A stretch of DNA of 64,000 bases from Actinomycetota bacterium. GTDB taxonomy: Bacteria; Actinomycetota; Acidimicrobiia; Acidimicrobiales; Ilumatobacteraceae. The notes below the pieces were generated by a model that did not search any database, had not been told where the DNA came from, and saw only the letters and a program-made list of their open reading frames with translations. The DNA lies in assembly GCA_016213625.1 (NCBI GenBank), contig JACQZZ010000056.1:1-64000 (forward strand). The letters run 5' to 3'. The translations under genes and the position numbers were made by a program. Of this stretch, positions 1 to 8,723 are shown one piece after another (the first letter of the stretch is position 1; each line of letters begins with the position of its first letter).

Positions 1-113
1 CAGGCGTGCTCGACGACAAGTCGGCCGTGAACCCGACCGTCGAAGTGTGGTGCGTGGATCGGCAGCCGTGGGTGTCGCTCCCCGGCATGGCAGTCTCCAT
101 GGAGCGCGAATAG
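1..113 (+). CDS. C-terminal fragment, probable GFA-family protein (5' truncated by window edge)
   Basis: These are the last 36 codons of a gene that starts before the window; the frame closes with TAG at 111-113. The visible tail contains LDDKSAVNPT followed by a RQPWVSLPG segment. This resembles the end of glutathione-dependent formaldehyde-activating (GFA/CENP-V-like) zinc proteins, which typically finish with a G-LDD-P motif and a -PWV- segment. The zinc-binding cysteines would lie upstream and cannot be seen, so the family call rests only on this tail. It converges on oxyR, with stop codons one base apart. It could also be an unrelated small enzyme. Confidence 0.45.
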   Translation, partial: GVLDDKSAVNPTVEVWCVDRQPWVSLPGMAVSMERE

Positions 114-1034
114 TCAGGTGTCGGCGCCGCCGAGCACCTGGGCCTCGGCGAGCAGCTGTGCGAACTCCCTGAACAGGCCGGCGTGCGGCGACGACTTGCG
201 CCACACGAGGCCGACCGTGCGAACGGGCGCCTTTCCCGCGAACCGCCGCGTGACGACACCGCGACCAGGACCCGCCTCCACGTGCTCGGCGCATCGGGGC
301 AACAGCGTGACACCGAGCCCGGCGGCCACCATCTGGGCCAGCGCCGCCATGCTCGTCGCCTGGATCTCACTCGGCTCGCTGACGACGAGGTGGCACGCGT
401 CGAGCACCTGATCGCGAAGGCAGTGCCCCTCTTGGAGCAGGATGACGCGCTCGTCGCGAAGCACGTCGAGCCTCACCGACCCCTTGCCCGTAGCCAGTGG
501 ATGGTGCTCGGACACCGCCAGGTGAAAGGGATCCTCACCGATGACACCGGTCTCCAATGCCGCGTCGGCGATGGGCAGCGCGAGCAATCCGAGGTCGACC
601 TCGCCCCGACGAATCGCAGTGAGCATTGGCGCCGTCTGCACCTCGCGAATGTGGAGCTGCGCCTCGCGGTGGTGATCGGTGAGTGTGCGGACCACCTGCG
701 GCAACACGTAGGGCGCCAGGGTGGGGATGACGGCCAGCTCGACGGGCCCCTGCAGGCTGCTGCCGTCGACCTGCGCGGCCCGCACCAGGTCGTCGACGTC
801 GCGCAGGATGGACCGAGCACGGTCGACCACCGCCGTTCCCTGCCGAGTGAGCATCGCGCCCCGCGACGAGCGTTCCAGCAGCGTGGCACCGAGCTTTCGC
901 TCGAGCTCCTTGATCTGCGCGCTCAGCGCCGGCTGCGACACGAACTCCACCTCGGCGGCGGCCGCGAACGTGCCCGCGTCGGCGATGGCGACAAGGTAGC
1001 GGAGTTGTTGGAGCGTCGGCGGAGACATAACCAC
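114..1034 (-). CDS. oxyR: OxyR, peroxide-sensing LysR-family regulator
   Basis: LysR-type transcriptional regulator of 306 aa with the N-terminal winged HTH at residues 7-66 ([16 protein letters not shown]...[12 protein letters not shown]). The effector domain carries the OxyR redox signature GHCLRDQ at 203-209, with Cys205 and Cys214 nine residues apart, the same spacing as Cys199/Cys208 of E. coli OxyR. Oxidation of this pair to a disulfide is the known peroxide switch. The gene is divergent from katG, the classic OxyR target. Start is GTG 1034 or ATG 1028; a TAGCAT hexamer (1045-1040) sits 5 nt before the GTG, compatible with a nearly leaderless transcript. The palindrome at 1040-1055 overlaps that hexamer, suggesting autoregulation. 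Confidence 0.93.
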   Translation of the reverse strand: MVMSPPTLQQLRYLVAIADAGTFAAAAEVEFVSQPALSAQIKELERKLGATLLERSSRGAMLTRQGTAVVDRARSILRDVDDLVRAAQVDGSSLQGPVELAVIPTLAPYVLPQVVRTLTDHHREAQLHIREVQTAPMLTAIRRGEVDLGLLALPIADAALETGVIGEDPFHLAVSEHHPLATGKGSVRLDVLRDERVILLQEGHCLRDQVLDACHLVVSEPSEIQATSMAALAQMVAAGLGVTLLPRCAEHVEAGPGRGVVTRRFAGKAPVRTVGLVWRKSSPHAGLFREFAQLLAEAQVLGGADT

Positions 1035-1039
1035 ACCTT

Positions 1040-1055
1040 ATGCTATCGATCGCAT
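1040..1055. promoter_or_regulatory. Candidate OxyR operator between oxyR and katG
   Basis: The 16-bp near-perfect palindrome ATGCTATCGATCGCAT has an ATCGAT centre and one mismatched pair. It lies in the 64-bp divergent region and covers the probable oxyR -10 element (TAGCAT on the minus strand). LysR regulators usually bind such dyads beside their own promoter and activate the divergent gene. The E. coli four-part ATAG/CTAT OxyR consensus is not present, so assignment rests on position and symmetry. Confidence 0.5.
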
Positions 1056-1098
1056 CTATCTCATTGTGTTATGTCCAGATCACCACGACACTGGCCAC

Positions 1099-3297
1099 AT
1101 GAGCACCTCCAACGCCTCCAACTGCCCCTTCCACTCGGGAGCCAACGGTTTCACGGCTCGTGCCACCTCCAACGACAAGTGGTGGCCGCAGCGGCTCGAC
1201 CTGCGTGTGCTGCAGGCGAACTCGCCGCTCACCACTCCCCTCGGCGACGACTTCGACTACGCCAAGGAGTTCGCCACCGTCGACCTCGACGAACTGCGGC
1301 GCGACGTGGAGCACGTGATGGTCACGTCGCAGGACTGGTGGCCCGCCGACTACGGCCACTACGGCCCGCTCTTCATCCGCCTCGCATGGCACAGCGCCGG
1401 CACCTACCGAGTCGGTGACGGACGTGGCGGCTCCGAAGCCGGCACGATCCGCTTCGCCCCGCTCAACAGCTGGCCCGACAACGCCAACCTCGACAAGGCG
1501 CGCATGTTGCTGTGGCCGGTGAAGAAGAAGTGGGGCAACAAGGTCTCGTGGGCCGACCTGATCATCTTCGCCGGGAACTGCGCGCTCGAGTCGATGGGCT
1601 TCACCACGTTCGGGTTCGCCGGCGGCCGAGTGGACGTGTGGGAACCAGAGCACGACGTGTACTGGGGCGCCGAGTCCACCTGGCTCGACGACCAGCGCTA
1701 CACCGGCGATCGCGAGCTGGAGAACCCCCTTGCCGCTGTGCAGATGGGACTCATCTACGTGAACCCGGAAGGCCCCAACGGCAACCCCGACCCCATCGCG
1801 TCCGCCCGCGACATCCGCGACACCTTCGGCCGCATGGCCATGAACGACGAGGAGACCGTGGCGCTCATCGCCGGCGGCCACACGTTCGGCAAGTCACACG
1901 GCGCCGCCGATCCGTCGGCCCACATCGGGCCCGAACCGGAGGGGGCGGACATCACACAGCAGGGCAAGGGGTGGACGAACTCGTTCGGCACCGGCAACGT
2001 CGGCGACACGATCACCAGCGGCCTCGAGGGTGCGTGGACCACGAACCCCGTGCAGTGGGACAACAACTACCTCGAGAACCTCTTCGGCCACGAGTGGGAG
2101 ATGACGAAGAGCCCGGCCGGAGCCACGCAGTGGCGTCCCGTCGGCGGCGCAGCGGCCGACGCCGTGCCCGACGCGCACGACCCGTCCACGCGACACGCGC
2201 CGATGATGCACACCACCGACCTCGCGTTGCGGTTCGACCCCGCCTACGAAGCCATCGCCCGCCGATTCCTCGAGCACCCCGAACAGTTCGCCGGCGCGTT
2301 CGCCCGGGCGTGGTTCAAGCTCACCCACCGCGACCTCGGCCCCGTCGCCCGCTACGTCGGCGCACTCGCCCCGAAGGAGACCCTGGTCTGGCAGGACCCG
2401 CTCCCGGCGGTGGACCATCCGCTGGTCGATGCAGCGGCCGTCGCCGACCTGAAGGCGCGCGTGCTGTCGGCGGGCATCGAACCCCGCGACCTCGTCTACA
2501 CCGCCTGGTCATCGGCCGCGACGTTCCGCGGCACCGATCATCGTGGCGGAGCCAACGGCGCCCGCATCCGCCTGGCACCCCAGAAGGACTGGGCAGTGAA
2601 CAACCCGCACCAGTTGCAGCACGTGCTCGCCGGCCTCGAGCGAGTGCGCGACGAGTTCCACGCATCCCGCACCGACGGAGTTCGCGTCTCGATGGCCGAC
2701 CTCATCGTGCTCGCCGGCGGTGCGGCGGTGGAAGCAGCGGCACGACTCGGAGGCCACCCGATCGAGGTGCCGTTCGCCCCCGGTCGCACCGACGCCACGC
2801 CCGAGCAGACCGACGTCGAGTCGCTCGCCGTGCTCGAACCCACCTTCGACGGATTCCGCAACCACCTCGCCGAGGGCCACACCCTCCCCGCCGAGCAGTT
2901 GCTGCTCGAACGCGCACGCCTGCTCGAACTCACCGCTCCCGAGACCACGGTGCTCGTCGGCGGGATGCGCGTGCTGGACACCAACCAGGACGGGTCGTCG
3001 CACGGCGTGTTCACCGCCAACCCCGGCACGCTGACCAACGACTTCTTCATCAACCTCCTCGACCTCGACACGATGTGGATCGCCACGTCGGAGGCGGGCG
3101 ATGTGTTCGAGGGTCGCGACCGTCGCACCGGCGCCGTGCGCTGGACGGCGACACGTGTCGACCTGATCTTCGGCTCGAACTCCGAGCTGCGGGCGCTCGC
3201 CGAGGTCTATGCGTCCGATGACGCGGGCGAGAAGTTCGTGCAGGACTTCGTCGCAGCCTGGAACAAGGTGATGCAGCTGGACCGGTTCGACCTCTGA
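1099..3297 (+). CDS. katG: Catalase-peroxidase KatG
   Basis: Bifunctional haem catalase-peroxidase of 732 aa that removes H2O2; usual family length is about 720-750. The N-terminal haem domain has the distal motif [11 protein letters not shown] (Arg94, Trp97, His98) and the proximal motif [10 protein letters not shown] (His261 as haem ligand). Trp97, Tyr220 (in [10 protein letters not shown]) and Met246 are placed as expected for the KatG-specific Met-Tyr-Trp cross-link needed for catalase activity. The second, haem-free peroxidase-like domain is complete (about 410-732). ATG 1099 is preferred over the longer in-frame start at 1066 because the protein then begins [11 protein letters not shown], typical of KatG. 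Divergent from oxyR, implying peroxide induction. Confidence 0.97.
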   Translation: MSTSNASNCPFHSGANGFTARATSNDKWWPQRLDLRVLQANSPLTTPLGDDFDYAKEFATVDLDELRRDVEHVMVTSQDWWPADYGHYGPLFIRLAWHSAGTYRVGDGRGGSEAGTIRFAPLNSWPDNANLDKARMLLWPVKKKWGNKVSWADLIIFAGNCALESMGFTTFGFAGGRVDVWEPEHDVYWGAESTWLDDQRYTGDRELENPLAAVQMGLIYVNPEGPNGNPDPIASARDIRDTFGRMAMNDEETVALIAGGHTFGKSHGAADPSAHIGPEPEGADITQQGKGWTNSFGTGNVGDTITSGLEGAWTTNPVQWDNNYLENLFGHEWEMTKSPAGATQWRPVGGAAADAVPDAHDPSTRHAPMMHTTDLALRFDPAYEAIARRFLEHPEQFAGAFARAWFKLTHRDLGPVARYVGALAPKETLVWQDPLPAVDHPLVDAAAVADLKARVLSAGIEPRDLVYTAWSSAATFRGTDHRGGANGARIRLAPQKDWAVNNPHQLQHVLAGLERVRDEFHASRTDGVRVSMADLIVLAGGAAVEAAARLGGHPIEVPFAPGRTDATPEQTDVESLAVLEPTFDGFRNHLAEGHTLPAEQLLLERARLLELTAPETTVLVGGMRVLDTNQDGSSHGVFTANPGTLTNDFFINLLDLDTMWIATSEAGDVFEGRDRRTGAVRWTATRVDLIFGSNSELRALAEVYASDDAGEKFVQDFVAAWNKVMQLDRFDL

Positions 3298-3300
3298 GCC

Positions 3301-3927
3301 TCAGCCCACGGCGAGGCGGGCCATCTGATCCGCCTCGCCACCGGCCACCCCCAGCGACATCAGCAGCCGACGGATGACCGTACGGCGGTAGTCCGCACCC
3401 GTCTCTCCCTCGATCACTCGCCGGGCTGCCAACAGGAGTGCACCCAGCACCACGTCGAGCGTGGCGTCATCGGGGGCCTCGGGGAACCGGCCCGACCGAT
3501 GCCCGTCCACCAGATCCTGGCGTAGGTGGGCGAGCGGACCCTCCACCAGCAGCGCACGCTGTACGGCCTCGAGCCGCAGCGTGAACCGCACGGCGTGCGG
3601 CGACTCGACGGCGGTGGCCAGCGCCCGCGCCGAAATGCGAGCGAAGCGCATGGCTGGATCCGGCTCGTCGATCTCGCGAGCCGAGACCGAGGCGAACTCC
3701 TCCACGGTGTGGGCGACGAGCGCATCGAGCAGCTCATCCCGGTCGGCGAAGTAGTTGTAGAAGGTGCCGTGGGACACCCCGGCGGCCGTGGCGACATCGG
3801 CGATGCTGAACCCTTCGCCGCGGTCGGCCAGCACGCTCACGGCAGCGTCGAGCAGCAGTCGCCGAGTGCGGGACTTCTTCTTGTGCCCTCTGGTGAGCGG
3901 CGGCTCCGGGGCAACGGCGGATTTCAC
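3301..3927 (-). CDS. TetR-family repressor of the adjacent VOC-SDR-hydroxylase unit
   Basis: TetR/AcrR regulator of 208 aa. The N-terminal HTH (about residues 18-64) shows the typical RRLLLDAAVSVLADRGEGF...IADVATAAGVS pattern followed by HGTFYNYFADRDEL. The C-terminal ligand domain is poorly conserved, as usual. GTG 3927 is chosen as start: the longer frame would begin with a TTG inside the operator. An AACACT hexamer ends 7 nt before this GTG, consistent with leaderless initiation. The gene is divergent from the VOC gene at 3967 with only 39 bp between starts, filled by two operator-like dyads. Its ligand is unknown; aromatic substrates or metabolites are likely from context. Confidence 0.85.
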   Translation of the reverse strand: MKSAVAPEPPLTRGHKKKSRTRRLLLDAAVSVLADRGEGFSIADVATAAGVSHGTFYNYFADRDELLDALVAHTVEEFASVSAREIDEPDPAMRFARISARALATAVESPHAVRFTLRLEAVQRALLVEGPLAHLRQDLVDGHRSGRFPEAPDDATLDVVLGALLLAARRVIEGETGADYRRTVIRRLLMSLGVAGGEADQMARLAVG

Positions 3928-3929
3928 GA

Positions 3930-3963
3930 TTGACAGTGTTGTCAATATTGAGCATAGTGTCAA
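3930..3963. promoter_or_regulatory. Tandem TetR operators overlapping two divergent promoters
   Basis: Two 16-bp dyads lie side by side: TTGACAGTGTTGTCAA (3930-3945) and TTGAGCATAGTGTCAA (3948-3963), sharing TTGA at the left end and TGTCAA at the right. On the plus strand TTGACA (3930-3935) is a perfect -35, 17 bp from CATAGT (3953-3958); ATG 3967 follows 8 nt later. On the minus strand TTGACA (3963-3958) is 17 bp from AACACT (3940-3935); GTG 3927 follows 7 nt later. Each -35 therefore lies in the dyad next to the other gene's start. Binding of the TetR protein would block both promoters. Confidence 0.75.
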
Positions 3964-3966
3964 GCC

Positions 3967-4527
3967 ATGCCCGGCTCACCGCTTCGACTCCGCCTCGCCC
4001 ATGCCACCCTCGCCGTGCGCGACATCGACCGGATGGTCGCGTTCTATACCGAGGTCCTCGGCTTCCACGTCACCAATCGAGGTGAGCCGGTGCCCGGGAT
4101 GGGCGACATGGTGTTCCTCTCCCAGACCCCCGACGAGCACCATCAACTCGTCCTGGTGAGCACACCCGAGCCGGCGCTGCGGGCGTTCATGATGGCCGAC
4201 CACCTGGCGTTCCGGACCGGTTCGCTCGACGACCTGCGTGCCCTGACCGGCCGATTGACGGCCGACGGCAACACCAGCGCGATCCCCATCTCGCACGGCA
4301 ACGCGTGGTCGGTCTACTTCACGGATCCGGAGGGCAACGGCCTGGAGTGCTTCCTCGACACCCCGTTCCACGTCGCCCAGCCCTACGCCGACGGGCTCGA
4401 CCTGTCGGCATCCGACGAGGAGATCGAAGCCACCACGCGAGCGAAGATCGAATCGCTCCCCGAGTTCCAGGCCTTCTCCCAATGGCGCGAGGGCATGTCG
4501 GCCCGCCTCGCCTCACCGGACGCCTGA
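3967..4527 (+). CDS. Single-domain VOC (glyoxalase/extradiol dioxygenase-type) protein
   Basis: Vicinal-oxygen-chelate fold protein of 186 aa. The paired beta-alpha-beta modules contain the usual metal-ligand positions: His in LAHATLAVRDID (about residue 9), His in ADHLAFR, and Glu in PEGNGLECF. This set is typical of Fe(II)-dependent catechol 2,3-dioxygenase-like proteins. At 186 aa it is a single-domain form, shorter than two-domain BphC enzymes (about 290 aa), so dioxygenase, lyase or isomerase chemistry are all possible. It is the first gene of a VOC-SDR-hydroxylase unit (4-bp gap, then 1-bp gap). No Shine-Dalgarno is visible and the start lies 3 nt after the operator, so it is probably leaderless. 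Confidence 0.8.
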   Translation: MPGSPLRLRLAHATLAVRDIDRMVAFYTEVLGFHVTNRGEPVPGMGDMVFLSQTPDEHHQLVLVSTPEPALRAFMMADHLAFRTGSLDDLRALTGRLTADGNTSAIPISHGNAWSVYFTDPEGNGLECFLDTPFHVAQPYADGLDLSASDEEIEATTRAKIESLPEFQAFSQWREGMSARLASPDA

Positions 4528-4531
4528 CGCC

Positions 4532-5311
4532 ATGGATCTCGGCATCGCCAACCGTCACGCCATCATCTGCGCGTCCAGCCGCGGCCTGGGTTTCGCCTGC
4601 GCCGATGCACTCGCACGCGAGGGTGTCCACGTCACCATCAACGGCCGCGACGCCGACACGCTGGCCGCCGCCGCAGCACGGCTGACGGGCCGACACTCGG
4701 TGACGATCACCTCGGTCGTCGGCGACATCACCGAACCTGCGACTCGTGACGCCCTGCTCGACGCGTGTCCGTCCCCCGACATCCTCGTCAACAACAACGG
4801 CGGCCCCACTCCGGGTCGCTTCGCCGACTGGGATCGCGACGCATGGATCGCGGCCCTCGATGCGAACATGCTCGCGCCGCTCGCCATGATCCGCGCCGTG
4901 CTCGACGGCATGGTCGAGCGCCAATTCGGTCGCATCGTGAACATCACGTCGGCGATGGTGAAGACGCCCCTGTCGCCGATGGGTCTGTCCACCGGCGCCC
5001 GCACAGGCCTCACCTCGGTGGCCAAGGCACTGTCGAAGGACGTCGCCCGGGCGAATGTCACCATCAACAACCTCCTGCCAGAACGCATCGACACCGAGCG
5101 CCAACGACAGATGGCCGAACTGCACGCGTCACTGGCGAACATCACCGTGGAGGAGGCCTACGTGCACATGGCCAAGAGCATCGCCGCCGGCCGCTTGGGG
5201 CGCCCCGAGGAGCTCGGCGATGCCTGCGCGTTCCTGTGCAGCGCGCAGGCCGGCTACATCAGCGGGCAGAACCTGCAACTCGACGGCGGTTCGTTCAGCG
5301 GGCTGATGTGA
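4532..5311 (+). CDS. SDR-family oxidoreductase of the BKR-like type with altered active site
   Basis: Short-chain dehydrogenase/reductase fold of 259 aa. The nucleotide-binding loop reads CASSRGLG rather than TGxxxGxG, and the NNAG-like motif is LVNNNGGPTPG. Where classical SDRs carry YxxxK, this protein reads MGLSTGARTGL, so the catalytic Tyr and Lys are absent although the preceding Ser (VNITSA) remains. This matches a known subgroup of ketoacyl-ACP-reductase-like SDRs lacking the usual tetrad (cd05344 type). Whether it reduces, hydrates or only binds a substrate is open. It lies between the VOC gene and the hydroxylase, suggesting a role on a ring-derived intermediate. Confidence 0.82.
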   Translation: MDLGIANRHAIICASSRGLGFACADALAREGVHVTINGRDADTLAAAAARLTGRHSVTITSVVGDITEPATRDALLDACPSPDILVNNNGGPTPGRFADWDRDAWIAALDANMLAPLAMIRAVLDGMVERQFGRIVNITSAMVKTPLSPMGLSTGARTGLTSVAKALSKDVARANVTINNLLPERIDTERQRQMAELHASLANITVEEAYVHMAKSIAAGRLGRPEELGDACAFLCSAQAGYISGQNLQLDGGSFSGLM

Positions 5312-5312
5312 G

Positions 5313-6938
5313 ATGAGCGCCACGCTCGATGTCCCCTACCTCATCGTCGGCGCCGGCCCCGTGGGTCTCACCGCCGCGCGCCTGTTCGCCAACGCCGGCC
5401 GGCGATGCATCGTCATCGAGCGACGCGACGGCCCTCAGCGCAACCCTGCAGCGCACGTGGTGAACGCCCGCACCCTCGAGATCTTCCGGCAGGCCGGGTT
5501 CGACATGGACGCCATCGCCGCCATCGCGAAGGACCCGGCCGACGCCGGCCATGTCAACTTCGTCACTCGGCTCAACGGTCGGCTCATCGGCCGCCTCCCG
5601 TTCGAACGCCAGGGCGACGAGTGCCTCGCCGACACGCCCCTCCCTCTCCGCAACATCTCCCAACACCGCCTCGAGCCGCTCATGTCGGCCGAGGTCGCCG
5701 CATTACCCGAGGTGGATCTGCGGTATCGCACCGAGTGGGTGTCGGGCACGCAGTCGGGCGACAGCGTCACCTCCGTGATCCGCGACCGCGACACCGGCGA
5801 GGAGACCACCGTCCGCAGCGCATACGTGTTCGGTGCCGACGGTGCCGGCAGCACCACTCGCAAGTGGATCGGCGTGGAGATGACCGGACCGGCCGGCATC
5901 CAGTCGTTCGTGGCCATCCACTTCCGGGCCGACCTGCGTCACCTCATCGCCCACCGGCTGGGCGTGCTCCACTTCGTGATGGACCCGGAGGCGGCCGGCA
6001 CGTTCATCGCCCACGACATCGACCACGAGTGGGTGTTCATGGTGGCGTTCGACCCCACCAAGGAACACGTCGACGACTACGGCCACGAGCGGTGCGCGCG
6101 CATCGTGCACGCGGCGATGGGCGACGACACCACACCCATCGACATCGTCGGTGCCGGCACCTGGCACATGACTGCGCAGGTGGCCGACGCGATGCGGCGC
6201 GACCGCGTGTTCCTGATGGGCGACGCGGCACACCGATTCCCTCCGACCGGTGGCATGGGGCTGAACACCGGCGTCGCCGACGCGCACAACCTGGTGTGGA
6301 AGATCCTCGCGGTCGACGACGGCTGGGCGTCGCGGTCGCTGCTCGACTCGTACGAGACCGAGCGACGCCCGATCGCCGAGATCAACTGCCACCAGAGCCT
6401 CACGAACGCGTTCAAGATGGTCACACTCGCCGACGCACTGGGCCTGCACCCGGGCGCCACTGGTGCCGACCTCGCAGCCACACTCGAGGATCCGAGCCGC
6501 AGCGACGCCATCGACGCCGCCGTGCTCGAACAGGCCACCCACTTCGACATGCTCGGTCTGCAGCTCGGCTACACGTACGGGGCACCCGGCCCGGAGGACC
6601 CGAGCGTGTTCGCGCCCACGGGAGCAGTGGGCAGCCGTCTCCCCCACGGCTGGCTCGGCGACGGAAGGTCCACACTCGATCTCGTGGAGCGCACCGGGAT
6701 GACGCTCATCTCGTGCGGCTCGCACGACGAGTGGGCCGGGGCGTTGGCCGGCGGCGAGGTGCCCGTGCGACACGTGCGACTCGGCAGCGATGTCCCGGTC
6801 GACGACGTCTGGACACGCACCTGCCGCCTCTCACCCGACGGCGCGCTGTTGGTCCGCCCCGATCAACACATCGTCTGGCGCGGGGATCTGCCCGCCGACC
6901 CGGCCGCCGCGCTCGCTCAGGCGTTGCGAGTGGCGTAG
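5313..6938 (+). CDS. FAD-dependent aromatic hydroxylase (MhpA/PheA/TfdB type)
   Basis: Class A flavoprotein monooxygenase of 541 aa. The N-terminal FAD dinucleotide motif is VGAGPVGLTAARLFANAG (about 9-26), the middle NAD(P)H/FAD motif is FGADGAGSTTRKWIG, and the second FAD motif is LMGDAAHRFPPTGGMGLNTG. These are the hallmarks of phenol and 3-(3-hydroxyphenyl)propionate hydroxylases, which add an ortho hydroxyl to a phenolic ring using O2 and NAD(P)H. The C-terminal thioredoxin-like region is present (to 541). ATG 5313 lies 1 bp after the SDR stop, indicating co-translation. Its 3' end overlaps the convergent tspO gene by 22 bp. The substrate is not identifiable from sequence alone. Confidence 0.88.
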   Translation: MSATLDVPYLIVGAGPVGLTAARLFANAGRRCIVIERRDGPQRNPAAHVVNARTLEIFRQAGFDMDAIAAIAKDPADAGHVNFVTRLNGRLIGRLPFERQGDECLADTPLPLRNISQHRLEPLMSAEVAALPEVDLRYRTEWVSGTQSGDSVTSVIRDRDTGEETTVRSAYVFGADGAGSTTRKWIGVEMTGPAGIQSFVAIHFRADLRHLIAHRLGVLHFVMDPEAAGTFIAHDIDHEWVFMVAFDPTKEHVDDYGHERCARIVHAAMGDDTTPIDIVGAGTWHMTAQVADAMRRDRVFLMGDAAHRFPPTGGMGLNTGVADAHNLVWKILAVDDGWASRSLLDSYETERRPIAEINCHQSLTNAFKMVTLADALGLHPGATGADLAATLEDPSRSDAIDAAVLEQATHFDMLGLQLGYTYGAPGPEDPSVFAPTGAVGSRLPHGWLGDGRSTLDLVERTGMTLISCGSHDEWAGALAGGEVPVRHVRLGSDVPVDDVWTRTCRLSPDGALLVRPDQHIVWRGDLPADPAAALAQALRVA

Positions 6939-7390
6939 CCGACCGCGAGCGACGACGCGATGCACAGCCATGCGAGATACGGCACCAGCGCTGCGCCGGC
7001 CCAGCTCGCACTGCCCCACGCGGCGATCACCAGTGGCACCGTGCAGGCGGCGGCGATGATGAGCGATGCCGACGCCACCCACATCGCGTGCTGCGAGTAG
7101 AACAACCACGCCCAGCCGAGCGCGAACACCACGCTCACCACGAGCGAGGCGGCGAAGACGCCCATCTGCCACCCGGTGCCGAAGCGCGCGACGTGCACGG
7201 CCACGACGGCCAGCATCACGAAGTTGTACGTCCAGGCGATGCCGAACATCGCGTCGGGAGGCTGCCACGGTGGCTTCTCGAGTGACCGGTACCAGTCGTC
7301 ACCGCTGGACACCCACACACCCGAGCCGACCGCGTAGACCACGACGGCCAACAGCGACGTGACGACCACCCACCATCGACCTGCATCCAC
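6917..7390 (-). CDS. tspO: TspO/MBR-family tryptophan-rich membrane protein
   Basis: Five-helix membrane protein of 157 aa. Family hallmarks are LEKPPWQPPDAMFGIAWT in the first loop and helix 2, WAWLFY in helix 3 and PYLAWLCIASS in helix 5. TspO proteins bind porphyrins and other hydrophobic ligands and are linked to stress and tetrapyrrole handling. GTG 7390 is chosen because TACCGT (7402-7397) lies exactly 6 nt upstream, matching the leaderless pattern elsewhere; a longer frame from 7414 would add eight residues. The stop overlaps the end of the convergent hydroxylase gene. No sign of membership in the aromatic operon. Confidence 0.9.
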   Translation of the reverse strand: MDAGRWWVVVTSLLAVVVYAVGSGVWVSSGDDWYRSLEKPPWQPPDAMFGIAWTYNFVMLAVVAVHVARFGTGWQMGVFAASLVVSVVFALGWAWLFYSQHAMWVASASLIIAAACTVPLVIAAWGSASWAGAALVPYLAWLCIASSLAVGYATRNA

Positions 7391-7396
7391 ACGCCC

Positions 7397-7402
7397 ACGG
7401 TA
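7397..7402 (-). promoter_or_regulatory. -10 element of leaderless tspO
   Basis: The minus-strand hexamer TACCGT is followed by 6 nt and then the GTG start of tspO. There is no Shine-Dalgarno sequence. It decides the choice of the 7390 start. Confidence 0.5.
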
Positions 7403-7424
7403 CCCCGGGCGCACGCGATGCAGG

Positions 7425-8057
7425 TCAGTACGGCAAGGTGTAGGAGTTCTCGAACTCGTCCTGCAGCACGGTGGCGAGCGACTGCGTCGTGTCGACGACC
7501 AGTTCCTCGTCGAGGACCCGAGTGCGATAGCTCCAACCGGCCGGCATGGCCAGGCGCTCGTCGAGTGTCGGCAACCGTTCCTCGCTCATCTCGGGGTCGA
7601 CACCGATGCACAGGGCCTGCATCACGTAGGCCTCGCCCTCGGGGTTGACCAGTTCGTACACGGGCTTGCCGGCATCGAAGAAGAACACCGCACCGCGGTC
7701 GACCTTGTTCTCGGTGTACGGGCCGGCGGGCAGCTTGTCGCCGAGAGCCAGCGTGGCGATGCGGCGCATCATGATGCCGCCGAACTCGCGCAGCACCGGC
7801 TCGACCGCGGCCACCTTCGCCCCGAGTCCGTCGAGCACCCAGTGGCGCGGCCCGTTCAGCTTCACGAACACCGCACCCATCTCCTTGGCGATGGCATCGG
7901 CGTCGAGCCGTGCCCACAGCTCCTGCGGGCAGTCGTTGAGCATCTGCGTGCCGTAGACCTCGGCGTGCAAGCCGTCGTCGCGGAGGTAGATCGGCAGCAC
8001 CTCGCCGTAGCGCACGCCGCGCATGTGGTCGATGAGACGCGGAGTGTCGGTGGACAT
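7425..8057 (-). CDS. Conserved protein of unknown function, 210 aa
   Basis: Soluble 210-aa protein without signal peptide or membrane segment. Visible elements are an early RYGEVLPIYL strand, the motif YGTQMLNDCPQELWARLD, a central KLNGPRHWVLDG segment, and FGGIMMRRIATLAL followed by a charged C-terminal half ending ENSYTLPY. The NDCP-LW-LD and NGPR-W-D motifs recur, to my memory, in uncharacterised bacterial proteins of similar length, but I know no function. It lies between tspO and the second TetR gene, all on the minus strand; the gap to the TetR gene is 32 bp. It could be co-transcribed with that regulator. No function is proposed. Confidence 0.7.
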   Translation of the reverse strand: MSTDTPRLIDHMRGVRYGEVLPIYLRDDGLHAEVYGTQMLNDCPQELWARLDADAIAKEMGAVFVKLNGPRHWVLDGLGAKVAAVEPVLREFGGIMMRRIATLALGDKLPAGPYTENKVDRGAVFFFDAGKPVYELVNPEGEAYVMQALCIGVDPEMSEERLPTLDERLAMPAGWSYRTRVLDEELVVDTTQSLATVLQDEFENSYTLPY

Positions 8058-8089
8058 CGCGTCAACTTACGCGACACGAGGGTGGGTGC

Positions 8090-8680
8090 TCAGATCGTGC
8101 GCGTCCGATCGACGAAGGCCTCCAGCACTGCCGCCAGCGCACTGCTGTCGGCCAAGGTGTTTTCGCCTGCGGCTCGCGCCAAGAACGCGCCGTCCACCAA
8201 CGCCAGGGCCACTGCCGCCAGCGACGCGGCGGCCGGGGCATCGACTCCCGTGGTGCGCTCGAACATCGCCGACATGTTCTGCAGCGACCGACGGCGGATG
8301 TCGAGGAACTTGGCTCGCGCCGACAGTTCGGTGTCGTGCCACTCGAGGATGACCAGATGACCGAACCGCAGGAAGGCCGGGAAGTCGGCCAGGCTGTCGT
8401 GCAGCAGCACCACCAACTCCTGCGGTGTCAGATCGCGGGCCGACACGCGGATGTTGAATTCCTCCAACCACCGCTCGTAGCTGTCCTCGATGACCGCCGC
8501 GAACAGCGCGTCCTTGTCGCTGAAGTGCCAGTAGATGGAGCTCTTCGGCAGCCCCGAGCGACTCGAGACGTCGCTGATGCTGGTGCCCGCGTAGCCGCGC
8601 TCGCCGGCGATCTCGGCAGCCGCGTCGAGGATGCGCCGGCGCGACGCTTCGCCGTTCGCACGAGTGATGCGTTCCACCAT
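8090..8680 (-). CDS. TetR-family repressor of the flavin monooxygenase-FAH-dioxygenase operon
   Basis: TetR/AcrR regulator of 196 aa. The HTH covers about residues 12-58: RRRILDAAAEIAGERGYAG, then ISDVSSRSGLPKSSIYWHF. The rest is the helical ligand-binding and dimerisation domain. ATG 8680 is preferred over a longer in-frame start at 8704 because GGGAGG lies 4 nt upstream of it. The gene is divergent from the monooxygenase gene at 8780, and the gap holds a perfect 22-bp palindrome plus a degenerate second copy. Regulation of itself and of the divergent catabolic operon is therefore likely. The inducer is probably a pathway substrate or ring-cleavage product. Confidence 0.87.
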   Translation of the reverse strand: MVERITRANGEASRRRILDAAAEIAGERGYAGTSISDVSSRSGLPKSSIYWHFSDKDALFAAVIEDSYERWLEEFNIRVSARDLTPQELVVLLHDSLADFPAFLRFGHLVILEWHDTELSARAKFLDIRRRSLQNMSAMFERTTGVDAPAAASLAAVALALVDGAFLARAAGENTLADSSALAAVLEAFVDRTRTI

Positions 8681-8723
8681 CCGACCTCCCTCGACCCTTG
8701 ACACGTCGACCGACCCTCCCTAA

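Noticed and set aside
1040-1055. Classical E. coli four-part OxyR box (ATAG/CTAT repeats at 7-bp spacing)
   Set aside because: CTAT occurs twice (1043 and 1056), but spacing and orientation do not give the four-part pattern, so only the palindrome is reported.
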